This document shows positions 46,528 through 55,712 of a DNA stretch of 64,000 nucleotides, piece by piece (the stretch's first letter is position 1; every line of letters begins with the position of its first letter). The stretch covers positions 62,001-126,000 of the forward strand of contig JAAAFW010000003.1 of NCBI GenBank assembly GCA_019352875.1, given 5' to 3'. A model generated the notes under the pieces. That model was not told the DNA's origin. It made no database searches and saw only the letters and a program-made list of their open reading frames with translations. Source of the DNA: Pedobacter cryoconitis (lineage in GTDB: Bacteria; Bacteroidota; Bacteroidia; Sphingobacteriales; Sphingobacteriaceae). The position numbers were made by a program, and so were the translations under genes.

Positions 46528-48210
46528 TTAATTCTTAATGTTTCCGTAGATTAAAACCACTTCAGTAGTATCCAAGGTCTGTTTTCTCGTCTTCTCATTT
46601 AAAAACTTAGGTTTCAGTCTGCTGATCCTGTAGCTTTCAAAAGTTTTCAGTCTTTGCATCGGAACACCAGCTTCGGCAAGATCATCTACCGCGCTTTTAT
46701 CTCCGTAAAATAAATACGGAAGTTTAGGCAGGGCTTCCGGTTCATCCCTCCGGAAAAAATAAACGGGTGCCCGGGTGTAAAACTCCAGCGCGAAGCCAAA
46801 CCCTATACGACTCTGAACAACAGGAATCCCATCCGGATTATGCTTGTTAATCCAGAAAGCAGCTTCACTGTCTGCCTGATAGGTTAGTAATTTCGGGTAG
46901 TAAACGAGATTAAAATATAAATTTACGGCGATTGCAATGCTGCATAACTGCAGGATTAGCTTGTTTCTGTATTCCATCCCCGTGACACTTACGATAACCA
47001 GAAGTACCAGGGCGCCCAGAATAAAAAGACCATTCCAGATACCAAGTGTCTCTGGCTTAAAGAAGAATTGCAGCACGGCAACTATGACCAGCATCAGCAT
47101 GCCGACAACCAGTTGAACTATACGCCAGTTTTTAAATTTACTTTCAGAATTTAAACTGTCGATATAGTCCGCGACCTGTATCGCAAAAAAAGGAAATACA
47201 ATCGTAATATAGAAAGGAAGCTGAAATTTCGAGACCGAGAAAATCAACAGTGTTAATAGAGAACCTGAAATACACAGCCACTCAGCACCGGACGGTTTAG
47301 AGAAATTTCGCTTAAAAAAACGAAATACTGCACCATACCATAAAAGACTCCATGGCAAAAATGCCCATAAAATTGTGTGCAGAAAAAAACTCGGGTCGCC
47401 GCTCGTCTTTTTAATCGGGCCAGTGTTAAAAAAACGGCCAAACTGACTATCCCAGAAGAAAAACTTCAACCCGGAGACATCCTGTTTTCCAAAAACAGTT
47501 TTTTCAGGATGCAGGTCAAACTGAGCGTAAAGACTTAATAACTCCGGAAGCATCACCAGCAAAATCAAAACCACAGCAAGTAACCATCTGAAATTAAACA
47601 CCATCTTCCAGTTCTTCGTAATAATCAGGTGTCCCCCTATCGCACCGGCAACGGGAATCAGCGCAAAAATACCTTTGGTCATCACCGCATACCCCGCAAA
47701 AAGAGAGGCCAGTAAAAGATGGAGTATCCATTCTCTGCCCAGACAGCGATAGAAATGATAAACAGATGCGATAATTAAACCTGTAAGAAAAGGTTCAGCA
47801 CGGATATCCATTGTACAAATCAGAATATGCTGTGCAGTTAATAAGATCAGCACTGCCCAAAGTGCTGTAGATTCATTATATAAAACTTTGGCTAATTTAT
47901 AAGTATAAAGTGCAGCTACCAGTATAAACAAGATACCTGGAAGCTTATAACTCCAGGTATGAATTCCAAAAACCTTAAAACTCAGTGCAGTCATCCAGAA
48001 AGGAAAATGAGGTTTATCGAGCCAATCCTTGCCCTGAACCATTAAATCACTGAAATTATCATTCAGTACCATGTTCTTTGCAATTGAAGCATACAGTGCA
48101 CCGTCCGGTCCCATTACAGGCACGAACATTCCACTAAAATTCAAAAGGACCGCCAGTCCGATAAACAAATATAACCAGGACTTCTGCTGCCTCGAATCGA
48201 TTAGCTCCAT
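46528..48210 (-). CDS. GT-C glycosyltransferase, PMT/ArnT-like
   Basis: A 560-residue integral membrane protein with about 11-12 hydrophobic helices and a C-terminal soluble part. The first periplasmic loop has the GT83-type acidic motif GPDGALYASIAKNM and the DWLDKPHFPFW segment that resembles the DKPPL motif of ArnT; a second loop has DIRAEPFLTG. These proteins move a sugar from undecaprenyl or dolichyl phosphate to a periplasmic acceptor. The acceptor is unknown. It lies 3 bases after the gene for a GtrA protein, which may supply or flip the lipid-linked sugar. Confidence 0.85.
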   Translation of the reverse strand: MELIDSRQQKSWLYLFIGLAVLLNFSGMFVPVMGPDGALYASIAKNMVLNDNFSDLMVQGKDWLDKPHFPFWMTALSFKVFGIHTWSYKLPGILFILVAALYTYKLAKVLYNESTALWAVLILLTAQHILICTMDIRAEPFLTGLIIASVYHFYRCLGREWILHLLLASLFAGYAVMTKGIFALIPVAGAIGGHLIITKNWKMVFNFRWLLAVVLILLVMLPELLSLYAQFDLHPEKTVFGKQDVSGLKFFFWDSQFGRFFNTGPIKKTSGDPSFFLHTILWAFLPWSLLWYGAVFRFFKRNFSKPSGAEWLCISGSLLTLLIFSVSKFQLPFYITIVFPFFAIQVADYIDSLNSESKFKNWRIVQLVVGMLMLVIVAVLQFFFKPETLGIWNGLFILGALVLLVIVSVTGMEYRNKLILQLCSIAIAVNLYFNLVYYPKLLTYQADSEAAFWINKHNPDGIPVVQSRIGFGFALEFYTRAPVYFFRRDEPEALPKLPYLFYGDKSAVDDLAEAGVPMQRLKTFESYRISRLKPKFLNEKTRKQTLDTTEVVLIYGNIKN

Positions 48211-48213
48211 AAT

Positions 48214-48657
48214 TTAGCTTTTGCTGTTTTGAACAGATTTAAACACAAAGAAATAATTAGCACTGAAGTTCCAGAAAAAAACAAGGAAAATCGCAATGGC
48301 TTTACTTAAATAAAAGTTAACATGTAATATATTATCCAGCAGATAAATAATTCCAGAATTCAAGAGTAATCCAATTACAGAAACCATTAAGAAAGCGGTG
48401 AATTGTGGTGCAGCCTTTGCCTTCGTCCCTTTAAACGTCCAATTCCTGTTGATCAGGAAATTGCTGATTACCGCTGCACTGAAGCCAATTCCATTAGCAG
48501 CAAACTTGTTGATACCCAACTCATCTTTAAAAAACCAGGTAAGTGCAAAATCTATAAACAAACCACTCACGCCCGTTATTCCAAAGCGGATCACGGCCAT
48601 CAATCGCGGTGGAATCAGGTTAAATAAAGACTTAAGGCTGAATTTCTCTAAAGACAT
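48214..48657 (-). CDS. GtrA-family membrane protein
   Basis: A 147-residue protein with four predicted transmembrane helices (visible around 20-40, 55-75, 85-108 and 115-142). It has the typical GtrA opening MAVIRFGITGVSGLFIDFALTWFF and the N-(F/W)-x-(F/W) motif NFLINRNWTF. GtrA proteins are thought to take part in lipid-linked sugar translocation or glycosyl transfer to surface glycans. It lies directly upstream of, and is co-transcribed with, the GT-C glycosyltransferase. The start codon is the first ATG after the divergent gap. Confidence 0.88.
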   Translation of the reverse strand: MSLEKFSLKSLFNLIPPRLMAVIRFGITGVSGLFIDFALTWFFKDELGINKFAANGIGFSAAVISNFLINRNWTFKGTKAKAAPQFTAFLMVSVIGLLLNSGIIYLLDNILHVNFYLSKAIAIFLVFFWNFSANYFFVFKSVQNSKS

Positions 48658-48792
48658 GTAATCGGTATTATAACCGCCAAAGGTACGACCATTTGGCTAG
48701 CTGATTAAACGATTGCGTAAAAATTATGTGAAAAACACTAAACTTAACCGAACGGTCTGCCGATCCGCTATATTCGCTTAAGCTTATTTTTA

Positions 48793-50679
48793 ATGATCAT
48801 GATAAACGCCCAACTCAAAAAATTATGGTTTGCCTGCATCCTTCTGCTGGCCGGAACCACGGCATTTGCACAGACTGACTCTGCCTATGTCCGGGATAAT
48901 TACACTAAAATAGAAAGACTAATTCCTATGCGTGATGGGGTTAAGCTTTTTACAGCGATTTATATTCCTAAGAACACCAGCCAGCAATATCCGCTGCTGA
49001 TTAGCAGAACCCCCTATACAGTTTCCCCATACGGTGAAGATAAATACAAAACAAGCCTTGGTCCTTCCCCGCAATTTATTCGTGACGGATTTATCTTCGT
49101 TTATCAGGATGTGCGCGGTAAATGGATGAGCGAAGGTGAATTTGTAGATGTGAGACCACATCTGGATAAAAGATCTTCCAAAAAAGATATTGATGAAAGT
49201 ACCGACACCTATGATACTATAGACTGGCTGGTTAAAAATATCAAGGGAAACAATGGTAATGCTGGTATTTATGGTATATCCTACCCCGGCTTCTATTCTA
49301 CTGCTGCGCTTCCCGGCGCGCACCCCGCTTTAAAGGCAGCTTCACCACAAGCACCGGTTACCGACTGGTTTATGGGAGATGATTTTCACCATAATGGCGC
49401 CTTTATGCTGGCAGATGCCTTCAACTTTTATTCTTCTTTTGGCGTACCCAGACCAAAACCTATCACACCAGACAAAGGCCCTAAACCCTTTAAACATCCT
49501 ATCAAAGACAACTACCGTTTCTTTCTGGAGCTGGGTGCATTGCCGAATGTCAAAACCAAATATTTTGGAGATACCATTAAATTCTGGAATGACCTGATGG
49601 CACACGGAACCTATGATAAATTCTGGCAGGACCGTAATATCAGACCGCATCTTAAAAATATTAAACCTGCTGTCATGGTCGTCGGCGGATTCTTTGATGC
49701 AGAAGACACTTATGGGGCTTTACATACCTATCAGGCAATAGAAAAACAAAACCCGGGCGCAACAAACACCTTGGTCATGGGTCCCTGGTTCCACGGTGGC
49801 TGGGTAAGAAGTAAAGGTGACAGCTTCGGAGATATCCGCTTTAAACAGGAAACCAGCACCTGGTATCAGCAAAATGTAGAACTCCCTTTCTTTAAACAAT
49901 ACCTGAAAGATGATGGTAATGCAGGGCTGGCCGAAGCAACTATTTTTGTTACGGGAAGTAATGAATGGAAAAAATTCAGCAGCTGGCCGCCACAAGGCAC
50001 TGCAGAAAAGAATCTGTACTTCCATGCAGGCGGGAAACTGAGTTTTGATAAACCCGCTGAGACTGCCAGTTACGATGAATACGTAAGTGATCCTGCCGCA
50101 CCAGTTCCTTATCAGGCAGGCGTTCAGGAAAAAAGAACAAGAGAATACATGGTTGACGATCAGCGTTTCGCGGCAAGAAGACCAGACGTAAAAGTATATC
50201 AGACTGACATCCTAACCGAAGATATCACTTTGACCGGCCCATTGCTGGCCAAACTATCTGTTTCAACTACCGGTACAGATGCAGACTATGTAGTTAAATT
50301 AATTGACGTATATCCTGAAGATACTGAGGAGAAAGCACCGGAAGGAAAAACTGCCCTGATGAATGGCTATCAGATGATGGTGCGCGGAGAAATCATGCGC
50401 GGTAAGTTCAGGAATAGTTTCGAAAAACCCGAAGCCTTTGTACCGGGCCAGGTAACTGCCGTTAATTATACGCTTCCCGATGTTGCGCATACTTTCAAAA
50501 AAGGTCACCGCATCATGATTCAGGTTCAAAATTCCTGGTTTCCACTAGTAGACAGGAATCCACAGAAATTCATGGATATCTATCAGGCAACTGACCAGGA
50601 CTTTCAGAAAGCCACGCACCGGATTTACCACGATCAGCAAAATGCATCTTCGCTGGTACTTACTGTACTGCAGCAATAA
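48793..50679 (+). CDS. CocE/NonD-family hydrolase, alpha-amino-acid ester hydrolase-like
   Basis: A 628-residue secreted enzyme with signal peptide (about 1-26, ending AFAQ), an S15-type alpha/beta-hydrolase domain and a C-terminal jelly-roll domain. The triad is S163 (GISYPG), D302 (GGFFDAED) and H334 (GPWFHGGW). D197, E304 and D305 form the three-acid cluster that in characterised alpha-amino-acid ester hydrolases holds the alpha-amino group of the substrate; the spacing S+34 for the first acid matches the Xanthomonas citri enzyme as I recall it. A beta-lactam or amino-acid ester acylase-like activity is therefore possible. It may begin at the first or second in-frame ATG. Confidence 0.85.
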   Translation: MIMINAQLKKLWFACILLLAGTTAFAQTDSAYVRDNYTKIERLIPMRDGVKLFTAIYIPKNTSQQYPLLISRTPYTVSPYGEDKYKTSLGPSPQFIRDGFIFVYQDVRGKWMSEGEFVDVRPHLDKRSSKKDIDESTDTYDTIDWLVKNIKGNNGNAGIYGISYPGFYSTAALPGAHPALKAASPQAPVTDWFMGDDFHHNGAFMLADAFNFYSSFGVPRPKPITPDKGPKPFKHPIKDNYRFFLELGALPNVKTKYFGDTIKFWNDLMAHGTYDKFWQDRNIRPHLKNIKPAVMVVGGFFDAEDTYGALHTYQAIEKQNPGATNTLVMGPWFHGGWVRSKGDSFGDIRFKQETSTWYQQNVELPFFKQYLKDDGNAGLAEATIFVTGSNEWKKFSSWPPQGTAEKNLYFHAGGKLSFDKPAETASYDEYVSDPAAPVPYQAGVQEKRTREYMVDDQRFAARRPDVKVYQTDILTEDITLTGPLLAKLSVSTTGTDADYVVKLIDVYPEDTEEKAPEGKTALMNGYQMMVRGEIMRGKFRNSFEKPEAFVPGQVTAVNYTLPDVAHTFKKGHRIMIQVQNSWFPLVDRNPQKFMDIYQATDQDFQKATHRIYHDQQNASSLVLTVLQQ

Positions 50680-50728
50680 AAAAAAATTTCCAACCATACT
50701 GCATCGCAGAAAAAACAAACAGAATCAG

Positions 50729-50755
50729 AAAAGCCCGGTTTATACCGGGCTTTTT
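50729..50755 (+). terminator. Terminator after the CocE-like gene
   Basis: AAAAGCCCGGT pairs with ACCGGGCTTTT around a 4-base loop and is followed by one more T. It lies 49 bases after the stop at 50679. Confidence 0.9.
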
Positions 50756-50825
50756 GCATTTACAAACTTGGTTGGCCATTAAACCTTCATTACCTTTAAA
50801 AATTAAAAGTATTAATACCATACAC

Positions 50826-52481
50826 ATGAAGTATATCTATTGGAGCCTGCCCCTGCTTTTTTTGCTCTGCGCACAGGTTAAAGCGCAACCCCTCAGCGGA
50901 AATACGCCGCTAACCAAAGCAGATACCCTGCGCGGCATGCTAACACCACTCAGAACCTGTTATGATATAAATTATTACCATCTGGATGTGAAGATAGATC
51001 CGGAAAAGAGAGAAATTAGTGGGAGCAATACTTTCGTATTTACTGCCACACAGGATTTCAGCAGACTTCAGTTTGATCTTTTTAGTAACCTAAAAATAGA
51101 TAAAATTCTATATAAAGGGGGTGAACTGAAATATACCCGGGAATTTAATGCTGTTTTCGTATCCTTTCCTGAATCTATACGGAAAGGTGCGAAGGAAGAA
51201 TTTCAGGTTTTCTATTCCGGTAAACCTGTTGTAGCTAAAAAAGCACCTTGGGACGGAGGTTTTGTTTTCAGTAAAGATCAGTCAGGTGATCCCTGGATCA
51301 GCGTTGCCTGTCAGGGCTTAGGAGCCAGTTCATGGTGGCCAAACAAAGATCATCAGAGCGATGAGGTAGACAGTATGCTGGTTAGCATTGCCGTGCCGAA
51401 AGACCTGAACGTTGTATCCAATGGACGGCTCCGGAATATTGCGACGCAGAGTTCCGGTTATCATACCTATAACTGGATTATCAAAAACCCCATCAACAAT
51501 TATAATGTCACTTTTTATATCGGAAAATATGCGCACTGGACGGACAGTTACAATGGCGAAAAAGGCAAACTTGACATTGACTATTGGGCTTTAAAAGCAG
51601 ACAGCGCACAGGCCAGAAAGCATTGGAATCAGGATGTAAAGCCAATGCTTAAAAGTTTCGAGCACTGGTTCGGGCCTTATCCTTTTTACGAGGATGGTTA
51701 CAAGCTCGTTCAGGCTCCTCATTTAGGTATGGAGCACCAAAGTGCAGTAGCTTATGGAAATCATTTCAAACAGGGCTATATGGGCAGCGATCTTTCAGGT
51801 ACAGGGTGGGGACTAAAGTTCGATTTTATCGTTGTGCATGAAAGCGGTCATGAGTGGTTTGGTAATAACATTACTTCAAAAGATGTGGCAGATATGTGGA
51901 TACATGAAAGCTTCACCAATTATTCAGAAGCATTATATCTGGAAAGCAGTTACGGAAAAGAAGCTTCAACGGCCTATGTTAAAGGTATCAGAAGTAAAAT
52001 TGCCAATGATATTCCTGTGATAGGCATTTATAACGTAAATAAAGAAGGTTCCGGAGATATGTATTATAAAGGGGCAAATATGATACATACCATCAGGCAG
52101 CTAATCGGCAATGACGAGAAATTCAGACAACTGCTCAGAGGGATGAATAAAACTTTCTACCACCAGACGGTTACCACTAAACAGGTTGAAGACTATATTT
52201 CTAACTATACAGGATTGAAGCTTGATAAAATATTTGATCAGTACCTGCGCACAGTTAAAATTCCGGTACTGGAGTATAAAATTGTTAAACATCAACTATC
52301 CTTTCATTGGACCAACGTCGTTGATGGATTTGAAATGCCCGTAAAAGTAAGTCTTAAACCAGGCGTTTACAGTTATATCTATCCATCTGCCAAATGGAAA
52401 ACCACTGCAATTCAACAGGCTGATAATGCAGATTTAACCGCAGATCCTAATTTTTATATTCAGCTTAAGAAATCAGAGTAA
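50826..52481 (+). CDS. M1-family metallo-aminopeptidase
   Basis: A 551-residue exported aminopeptidase. The ATG at 50826 gives a signal peptide (MKYIYWSLPLLFLLCAQVKAQ); the frame open from 50754 crosses the terminator. The zinc site is H338-E339-x3-H342 (HESGH) with third ligand E361 eighteen residues later in IHESFTNYSEALY. The exopeptidase motif appears as GMEHQSAVAYG in place of GAMEN. It has only the beta-sandwich and catalytic domains with a short C-terminal helical part, shorter than typical M1 enzymes (about 850 residues), as in many Bacteroidota members. It is probably periplasmic and scavenges peptides. Confidence 0.92.
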   Translation: MKYIYWSLPLLFLLCAQVKAQPLSGNTPLTKADTLRGMLTPLRTCYDINYYHLDVKIDPEKREISGSNTFVFTATQDFSRLQFDLFSNLKIDKILYKGGELKYTREFNAVFVSFPESIRKGAKEEFQVFYSGKPVVAKKAPWDGGFVFSKDQSGDPWISVACQGLGASSWWPNKDHQSDEVDSMLVSIAVPKDLNVVSNGRLRNIATQSSGYHTYNWIIKNPINNYNVTFYIGKYAHWTDSYNGEKGKLDIDYWALKADSAQARKHWNQDVKPMLKSFEHWFGPYPFYEDGYKLVQAPHLGMEHQSAVAYGNHFKQGYMGSDLSGTGWGLKFDFIVVHESGHEWFGNNITSKDVADMWIHESFTNYSEALYLESSYGKEASTAYVKGIRSKIANDIPVIGIYNVNKEGSGDMYYKGANMIHTIRQLIGNDEKFRQLLRGMNKTFYHQTVTTKQVEDYISNYTGLKLDKIFDQYLRTVKIPVLEYKIVKHQLSFHWTNVVDGFEMPVKVSLKPGVYSYIYPSAKWKTTAIQQADNADLTADPNFYIQLKKSE

Positions 52482-52553
52482 AAAAAAATCAAAAAACATG
52501 GCCTGCATCTGCAACATTCCGTTAAAATTATTGTCCTATCAAAAAACCTAAAC

Positions 52554-53285
52554 ATGAAAAAACTAAATATTTTATTGGTGGCGGTATGCCTGACCTGCAG
52601 CGCTAACTCATTTGCCGGATCACCTGCGAAAACTAAACTCAGCCCAGCTTATCTACAGGAAAACAGGAATGTTGGAAGTTTTAGTGGTATTGCAGCTGGC
52701 GGATCGTTGAATTATAACGTAACTATGGGCTCATCCGAATCACTCCGTTTTGAAGGAGATGCAGATGCCATCGCAGAACTAGTTGCAGAAGTAAACGGCG
52801 GTGTGCTGGAAATCAGACCAAAAACTAAATGGAACGACTGGAACAGAAAATATAACCGTGCAAAAATTACTGTTCATATTACAGCGCGTAAACTAAGTTC
52901 CTTAACTTTAAGCGGTTCTGGCAGTATGCTCGTTAACGGTACTATTAATGGAAAAGATCTGGTTACTACATTAAGTGGTTCAGGAAATATTAAAGCGGGA
53001 ATTAACGTGAGTAATTATAGATCTGTAATCAGCGGATCCGGCCGGGTAGTGCAGACTGGTAAAGCAACTGATGCAGTTGTTACGCTGAGCGGTTCAGGTT
53101 CATTTGGCGGTAAGGATTTCGCTGCAGAAAATGTAAAACTACAGATTAGCGGTTCGGCAAACGCCACAATCACAGCGAACAAGACGATCGATATTGTGAT
53201 CAGCGGTTCCGGACATGTTACTTATTATGGAAATGCACAGGTTAATAAAACTATGATAGGATCAGGAAGTATCAGAAAAGGTTAA
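52554..53285 (+). CDS. GIN-domain (DUF2807) exported beta-solenoid protein
   Basis: A 243-residue secreted protein with signal peptide (1-21, ending FAG). The opening segment NVGSFSGIAAGGSLNYNVTMG is the DUF2807 head. The rest is a repetitive beta-solenoid with LSGSGS, LSGSGN, ISGSGR, LSGSGS, ISGSAN, ISGSGH and IGSGS turns at about 20-residue intervals. It is widely annotated as a putative auto-transporter adhesin, but no autotransporter barrel is present and function is unknown. It lies 72 bases after the M1 peptidase. Confidence 0.85.
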   Translation: MKKLNILLVAVCLTCSANSFAGSPAKTKLSPAYLQENRNVGSFSGIAAGGSLNYNVTMGSSESLRFEGDADAIAELVAEVNGGVLEIRPKTKWNDWNRKYNRAKITVHITARKLSSLTLSGSGSMLVNGTINGKDLVTTLSGSGNIKAGINVSNYRSVISGSGRVVQTGKATDAVVTLSGSGSFGGKDFAAENVKLQISGSANATITANKTIDIVISGSGHVTYYGNAQVNKTMIGSGSIRKG

Positions 53286-53302
53286 TTCCACCCTGATTAT
53301 AT

Positions 53303-53341
53303 AAAAAAAGCTTCTACCGGTAACCGGTAGAAGCTTTTTTT
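53303..53341. terminator. Bidirectional terminator, DUF2807 / outer-membrane barrel
   Basis: GCTTCTACCGG pairs with CCGGTAGAAGC with a 3-base loop, flanked by seven A and seven T, between convergent genes. Confidence 0.92.
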
Positions 53342-53359
53342 GTTAATATATAATCGGCC

Positions 53360-54268
53360 CTAAAACTGATATCCAACTGCAAAGAAGTTCTCTACATAAT
53401 TGATTTTCTGATTTGCCTTATCAATGCTGTTACGGCCGGTTGTATGAATATTGGTAAGATTTGTCGTTCCCAGTTTGGTCGTATTCTGGAAATAAAGCCC
53501 TCTGGTCACATAAAACTTTAAACCAGCTTTCACAGACACCCCGTATCCAGCAACATTGAAGTAATTATTTTGCCCTGTACCAAATAACCTGACATCCGTT
53601 CTCGGAACAATCAGACCAGCACCCAGACCTGTTTCCAGTGTCAGTGAAGTTTTACGGGAAGGTGCAACCCAGATATCATCATAGCGCTCAATCTCCACAT
53701 TTGCATAATTGAACCCATCTGTATGCTCAAACGTTAACATATCAGCTTTGACATCCAGCATTTCACCATTATAAGTACCCGCATAATCACCTGTAGGAAT
53801 TCCCGGGTTAGAGATTTCTTTGTCGATATAACCCGTGATGGCTACTTTCTGAGGAATATCCATTACATATTTCATGTGGTCCCAGCCAATTGAAATACTG
53901 TAGTTATCCTTGATAAAGTATCCCACTCTGAAATTATACTGAGGTATTGAGATTTGACCAATATCCAGGTATTTCCAGCTTAATTTAGATTGTCTGTCAT
54001 TTGCCTGTACATCATGTAATGTAAAATCATACCCAGGGCCATTAAAATGAATATCGCTTTTACCGTACCAGGAATGATTATATCCCCAGTGGATATAAAA
54101 ATCACCTTTGCGGGAAAAATCTCTTTTGGTTTCATTTCCAAAAAGACTTTTGCCGATTATAACTTTGTTATCCGAGATCCCAGAACTCTGTTGTGCTTTG
54201 GTTTTTAGTGAAAAAACCAGTAAAAAAATAATTAAGTAGAATTTATTCACGGTTGCAAAATTAAACAA
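53360..54268 (-). CDS. Outer-membrane beta-barrel protein, unknown function
   Basis: A protein of up to 302 residues with an N-terminal signal (KFYLIIFLLVFSLKTKAQ), alternating hydrophobic strands such as FYIHWGYNHSWYG, YNFRVGYFIKDNYSISIGWDHM and TSLTLETGLGAGLI, and a C-terminal phenylalanine (FFAVGYQF), all features of Bacteroidota outer-membrane barrels. I do not recognise the family. The start is uncertain. The upstream ATG at 54268 overlaps a TAATTTTG promoter-like box, and a GTG at 54250 would give a cleaner signal peptide (VNKFYLIIF). Confidence 0.65.
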   Translation of the reverse strand: MFNFATVNKFYLIIFLLVFSLKTKAQQSSGISDNKVIIGKSLFGNETKRDFSRKGDFYIHWGYNHSWYGKSDIHFNGPGYDFTLHDVQANDRQSKLSWKYLDIGQISIPQYNFRVGYFIKDNYSISIGWDHMKYVMDIPQKVAITGYIDKEISNPGIPTGDYAGTYNGEMLDVKADMLTFEHTDGFNYANVEIERYDDIWVAPSRKTSLTLETGLGAGLIVPRTDVRLFGTGQNNYFNVAGYGVSVKAGLKFYVTRGLYFQNTTKLGTTNLTNIHTTGRNSIDKANQKINYVENFFAVGYQF

Positions 54269-54411
54269 AATGCAGCCTGTAGTATTTTTTGTTAAACATA
54301 TGACGCACAGATGTCAAAATAGACTGAACAGATTAAAAACGCATTAAAATTGAACTTGTTAACCGAAAATTTCACCCTGATAATTTGGAATATACAAGCA
54401 AAAAGACGAAC

Positions 54412-54446
54412 AAAAAAAGGTCTGTTCATGAACATGAACAGACCTT
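54412..54446 (-). terminator. Terminator after sucB
   Basis: AAGGTCTGTTCATG pairs with CATGAACAGACCTT around a 2-base loop. On the minus strand it is followed by a run of T. It lies 21 bases after the sucB stop at 54467. Confidence 0.88.
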
Positions 54447-54466
54447 CTCCTATTAGAGATTAAATC

Positions 54467-55693
54467 TTAAACGCCTAAAAGCAGACGGGCAGGATCTTCC
54501 AGTAATTGTTTTACACGAACTAAGAACCCTACAGATTCTCTGCCGTCAATAATCCGGTGATCATACGATAAAGCCAGGTACATCATCGGACGTACAACGA
54601 CTTCACCTTTCTCTGCAATCGGTCTTTCAATGATATTGTGCATTCCTAAAATAGCAGATTGCGGAGCATTAATAATTGGTGTTGACATCATTGAGCCAAA
54701 TACACCACCATTGGTGATTGTAAAAGTACCACCTGTCATTTCTTCGATAGACAATTTGCTGTCACGGGCTTTTGTAGCCAGCTCAATCACAGATTTTTCA
54801 ATCTCAGCCAGCGTAAGGCTTTCTGCATTTCTGATAATCGGAACAACTAAACCTTTTGGTGCAGAAACGGCAATTGAGATATCTACGAAATCATTGTAAA
54901 TGATACCATCTCCATCAATACGGGCATTAACCGCCGGGAAATCTTTCATTGCTTCGCAAACAGCTTTCGTAAAGAAACTCATGAAGCCTAAACCCACACC
55001 ATGTTTCTCTTTGAATTTATCTTTATATTTTCCACGCAGATCCATGATTGGCTTCATGTTAACTTCGTTAAAAGTCGTTAACATAGCCGTTTCATTTTTC
55101 ACTGCAACAAGGCGTTTTGCAACTGTTTTACGTAATGGAGACATTTTCTCCCTGCGCTCATTTCTTGAGCCAGGTGCAGCAACAGCAACTGGTGCAGCAG
55201 CAGCAGGAGCTTTAACGGCAGCAGCTGGTTTTTCTGCTTTCAATGCATCTTCTTTTGTAATACGGCCATCAACACCAGTACCTTTCACAGCACCCGCATC
55301 AACACCTTTTTCAGCCAGGATTTTTCCCGCTGCAGGTGACGGTGTTCCCGTAGCGTAATTTTCGCCAGAACGTTCTGCAACAGCAGCAGGCTGCTGTGCA
55401 TCATTTGATACCGCTTTCTCTTCAGCTGGTGCAGCTTCTTTAGCTTTAGGGGCAGCTCCACCATCTTCAATACTACAAACTACTGCTCCTATAGCCAATG
55501 TATCGCCTTCGCTAGCCACTGTTTTTAAAGTTCCGGCTTGTTCAGCAGTAAGTTCAAAAGTTGCTTTATCTGACTCCAGTTCAGCGATAACCTCATCCAT
55601 TTCTACAGTATCACCATCATTTTTCACCCAACGGGATAAAACAACTTCGGTAATTGATTCGCCTACTGGCGGAACTTTTATTTCTAGACTCAT
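54467..55693 (-). CDS. sucB: 2-oxoglutarate dehydrogenase E2, dihydrolipoyl succinyltransferase
   Basis: The E2 core of the 2-oxoglutarate dehydrogenase complex, which transfers succinyl from E1 to CoA through a lipoyl arm. The 408-residue protein has one lipoyl domain with lipoyl-lysine K43 (ESDKATFEL), an Ala/Pro-rich linker, a peripheral-subunit-binding domain ([33 protein letters not shown], about 115-150), and the catalytic domain with the active-site histidine in [17 protein letters not shown]. It follows sucA by 19 bases in one operon. E3 (lpdA) is encoded separately at 45-46 kb. Confidence 0.97.
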   Translation of the reverse strand: MSLEIKVPPVGESITEVVLSRWVKNDGDTVEMDEVIAELESDKATFELTAEQAGTLKTVASEGDTLAIGAVVCSIEDGGAAPKAKEAAPAEEKAVSNDAQQPAAVAERSGENYATGTPSPAAGKILAEKGVDAGAVKGTGVDGRITKEDALKAEKPAAAVKAPAAAAPVAVAAPGSRNERREKMSPLRKTVAKRLVAVKNETAMLTTFNEVNMKPIMDLRGKYKDKFKEKHGVGLGFMSFFTKAVCEAMKDFPAVNARIDGDGIIYNDFVDISIAVSAPKGLVVPIIRNAESLTLAEIEKSVIELATKARDSKLSIEEMTGGTFTITNGGVFGSMMSTPIINAPQSAILGMHNIIERPIAEKGEVVVRPMMYLALSYDHRIIDGRESVGFLVRVKQLLEDPARLLLGV

Positions 55694-55712
55694 AATTGTT
55701 GTATTATATTTT

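Noticed and set aside
52482..52553. Separate regulatory RNA before the DUF2807 gene
   Set aside because: The 72-base gap is simple AT-rich leader without a convincing fold.
52554..53285. Tandem DNA repeat or CRISPR-like array in the SGSG-rich region
   Set aside because: The periodicity is at protein level (beta-solenoid turns) with varied codons and spacing. It is a coding gene.
54630..55358. Two long plus-strand frames antisense to sucB
   Set aside because: They mirror the Ala/Pro-rich linker and catalytic domain of SucB and show no independent coding signal.
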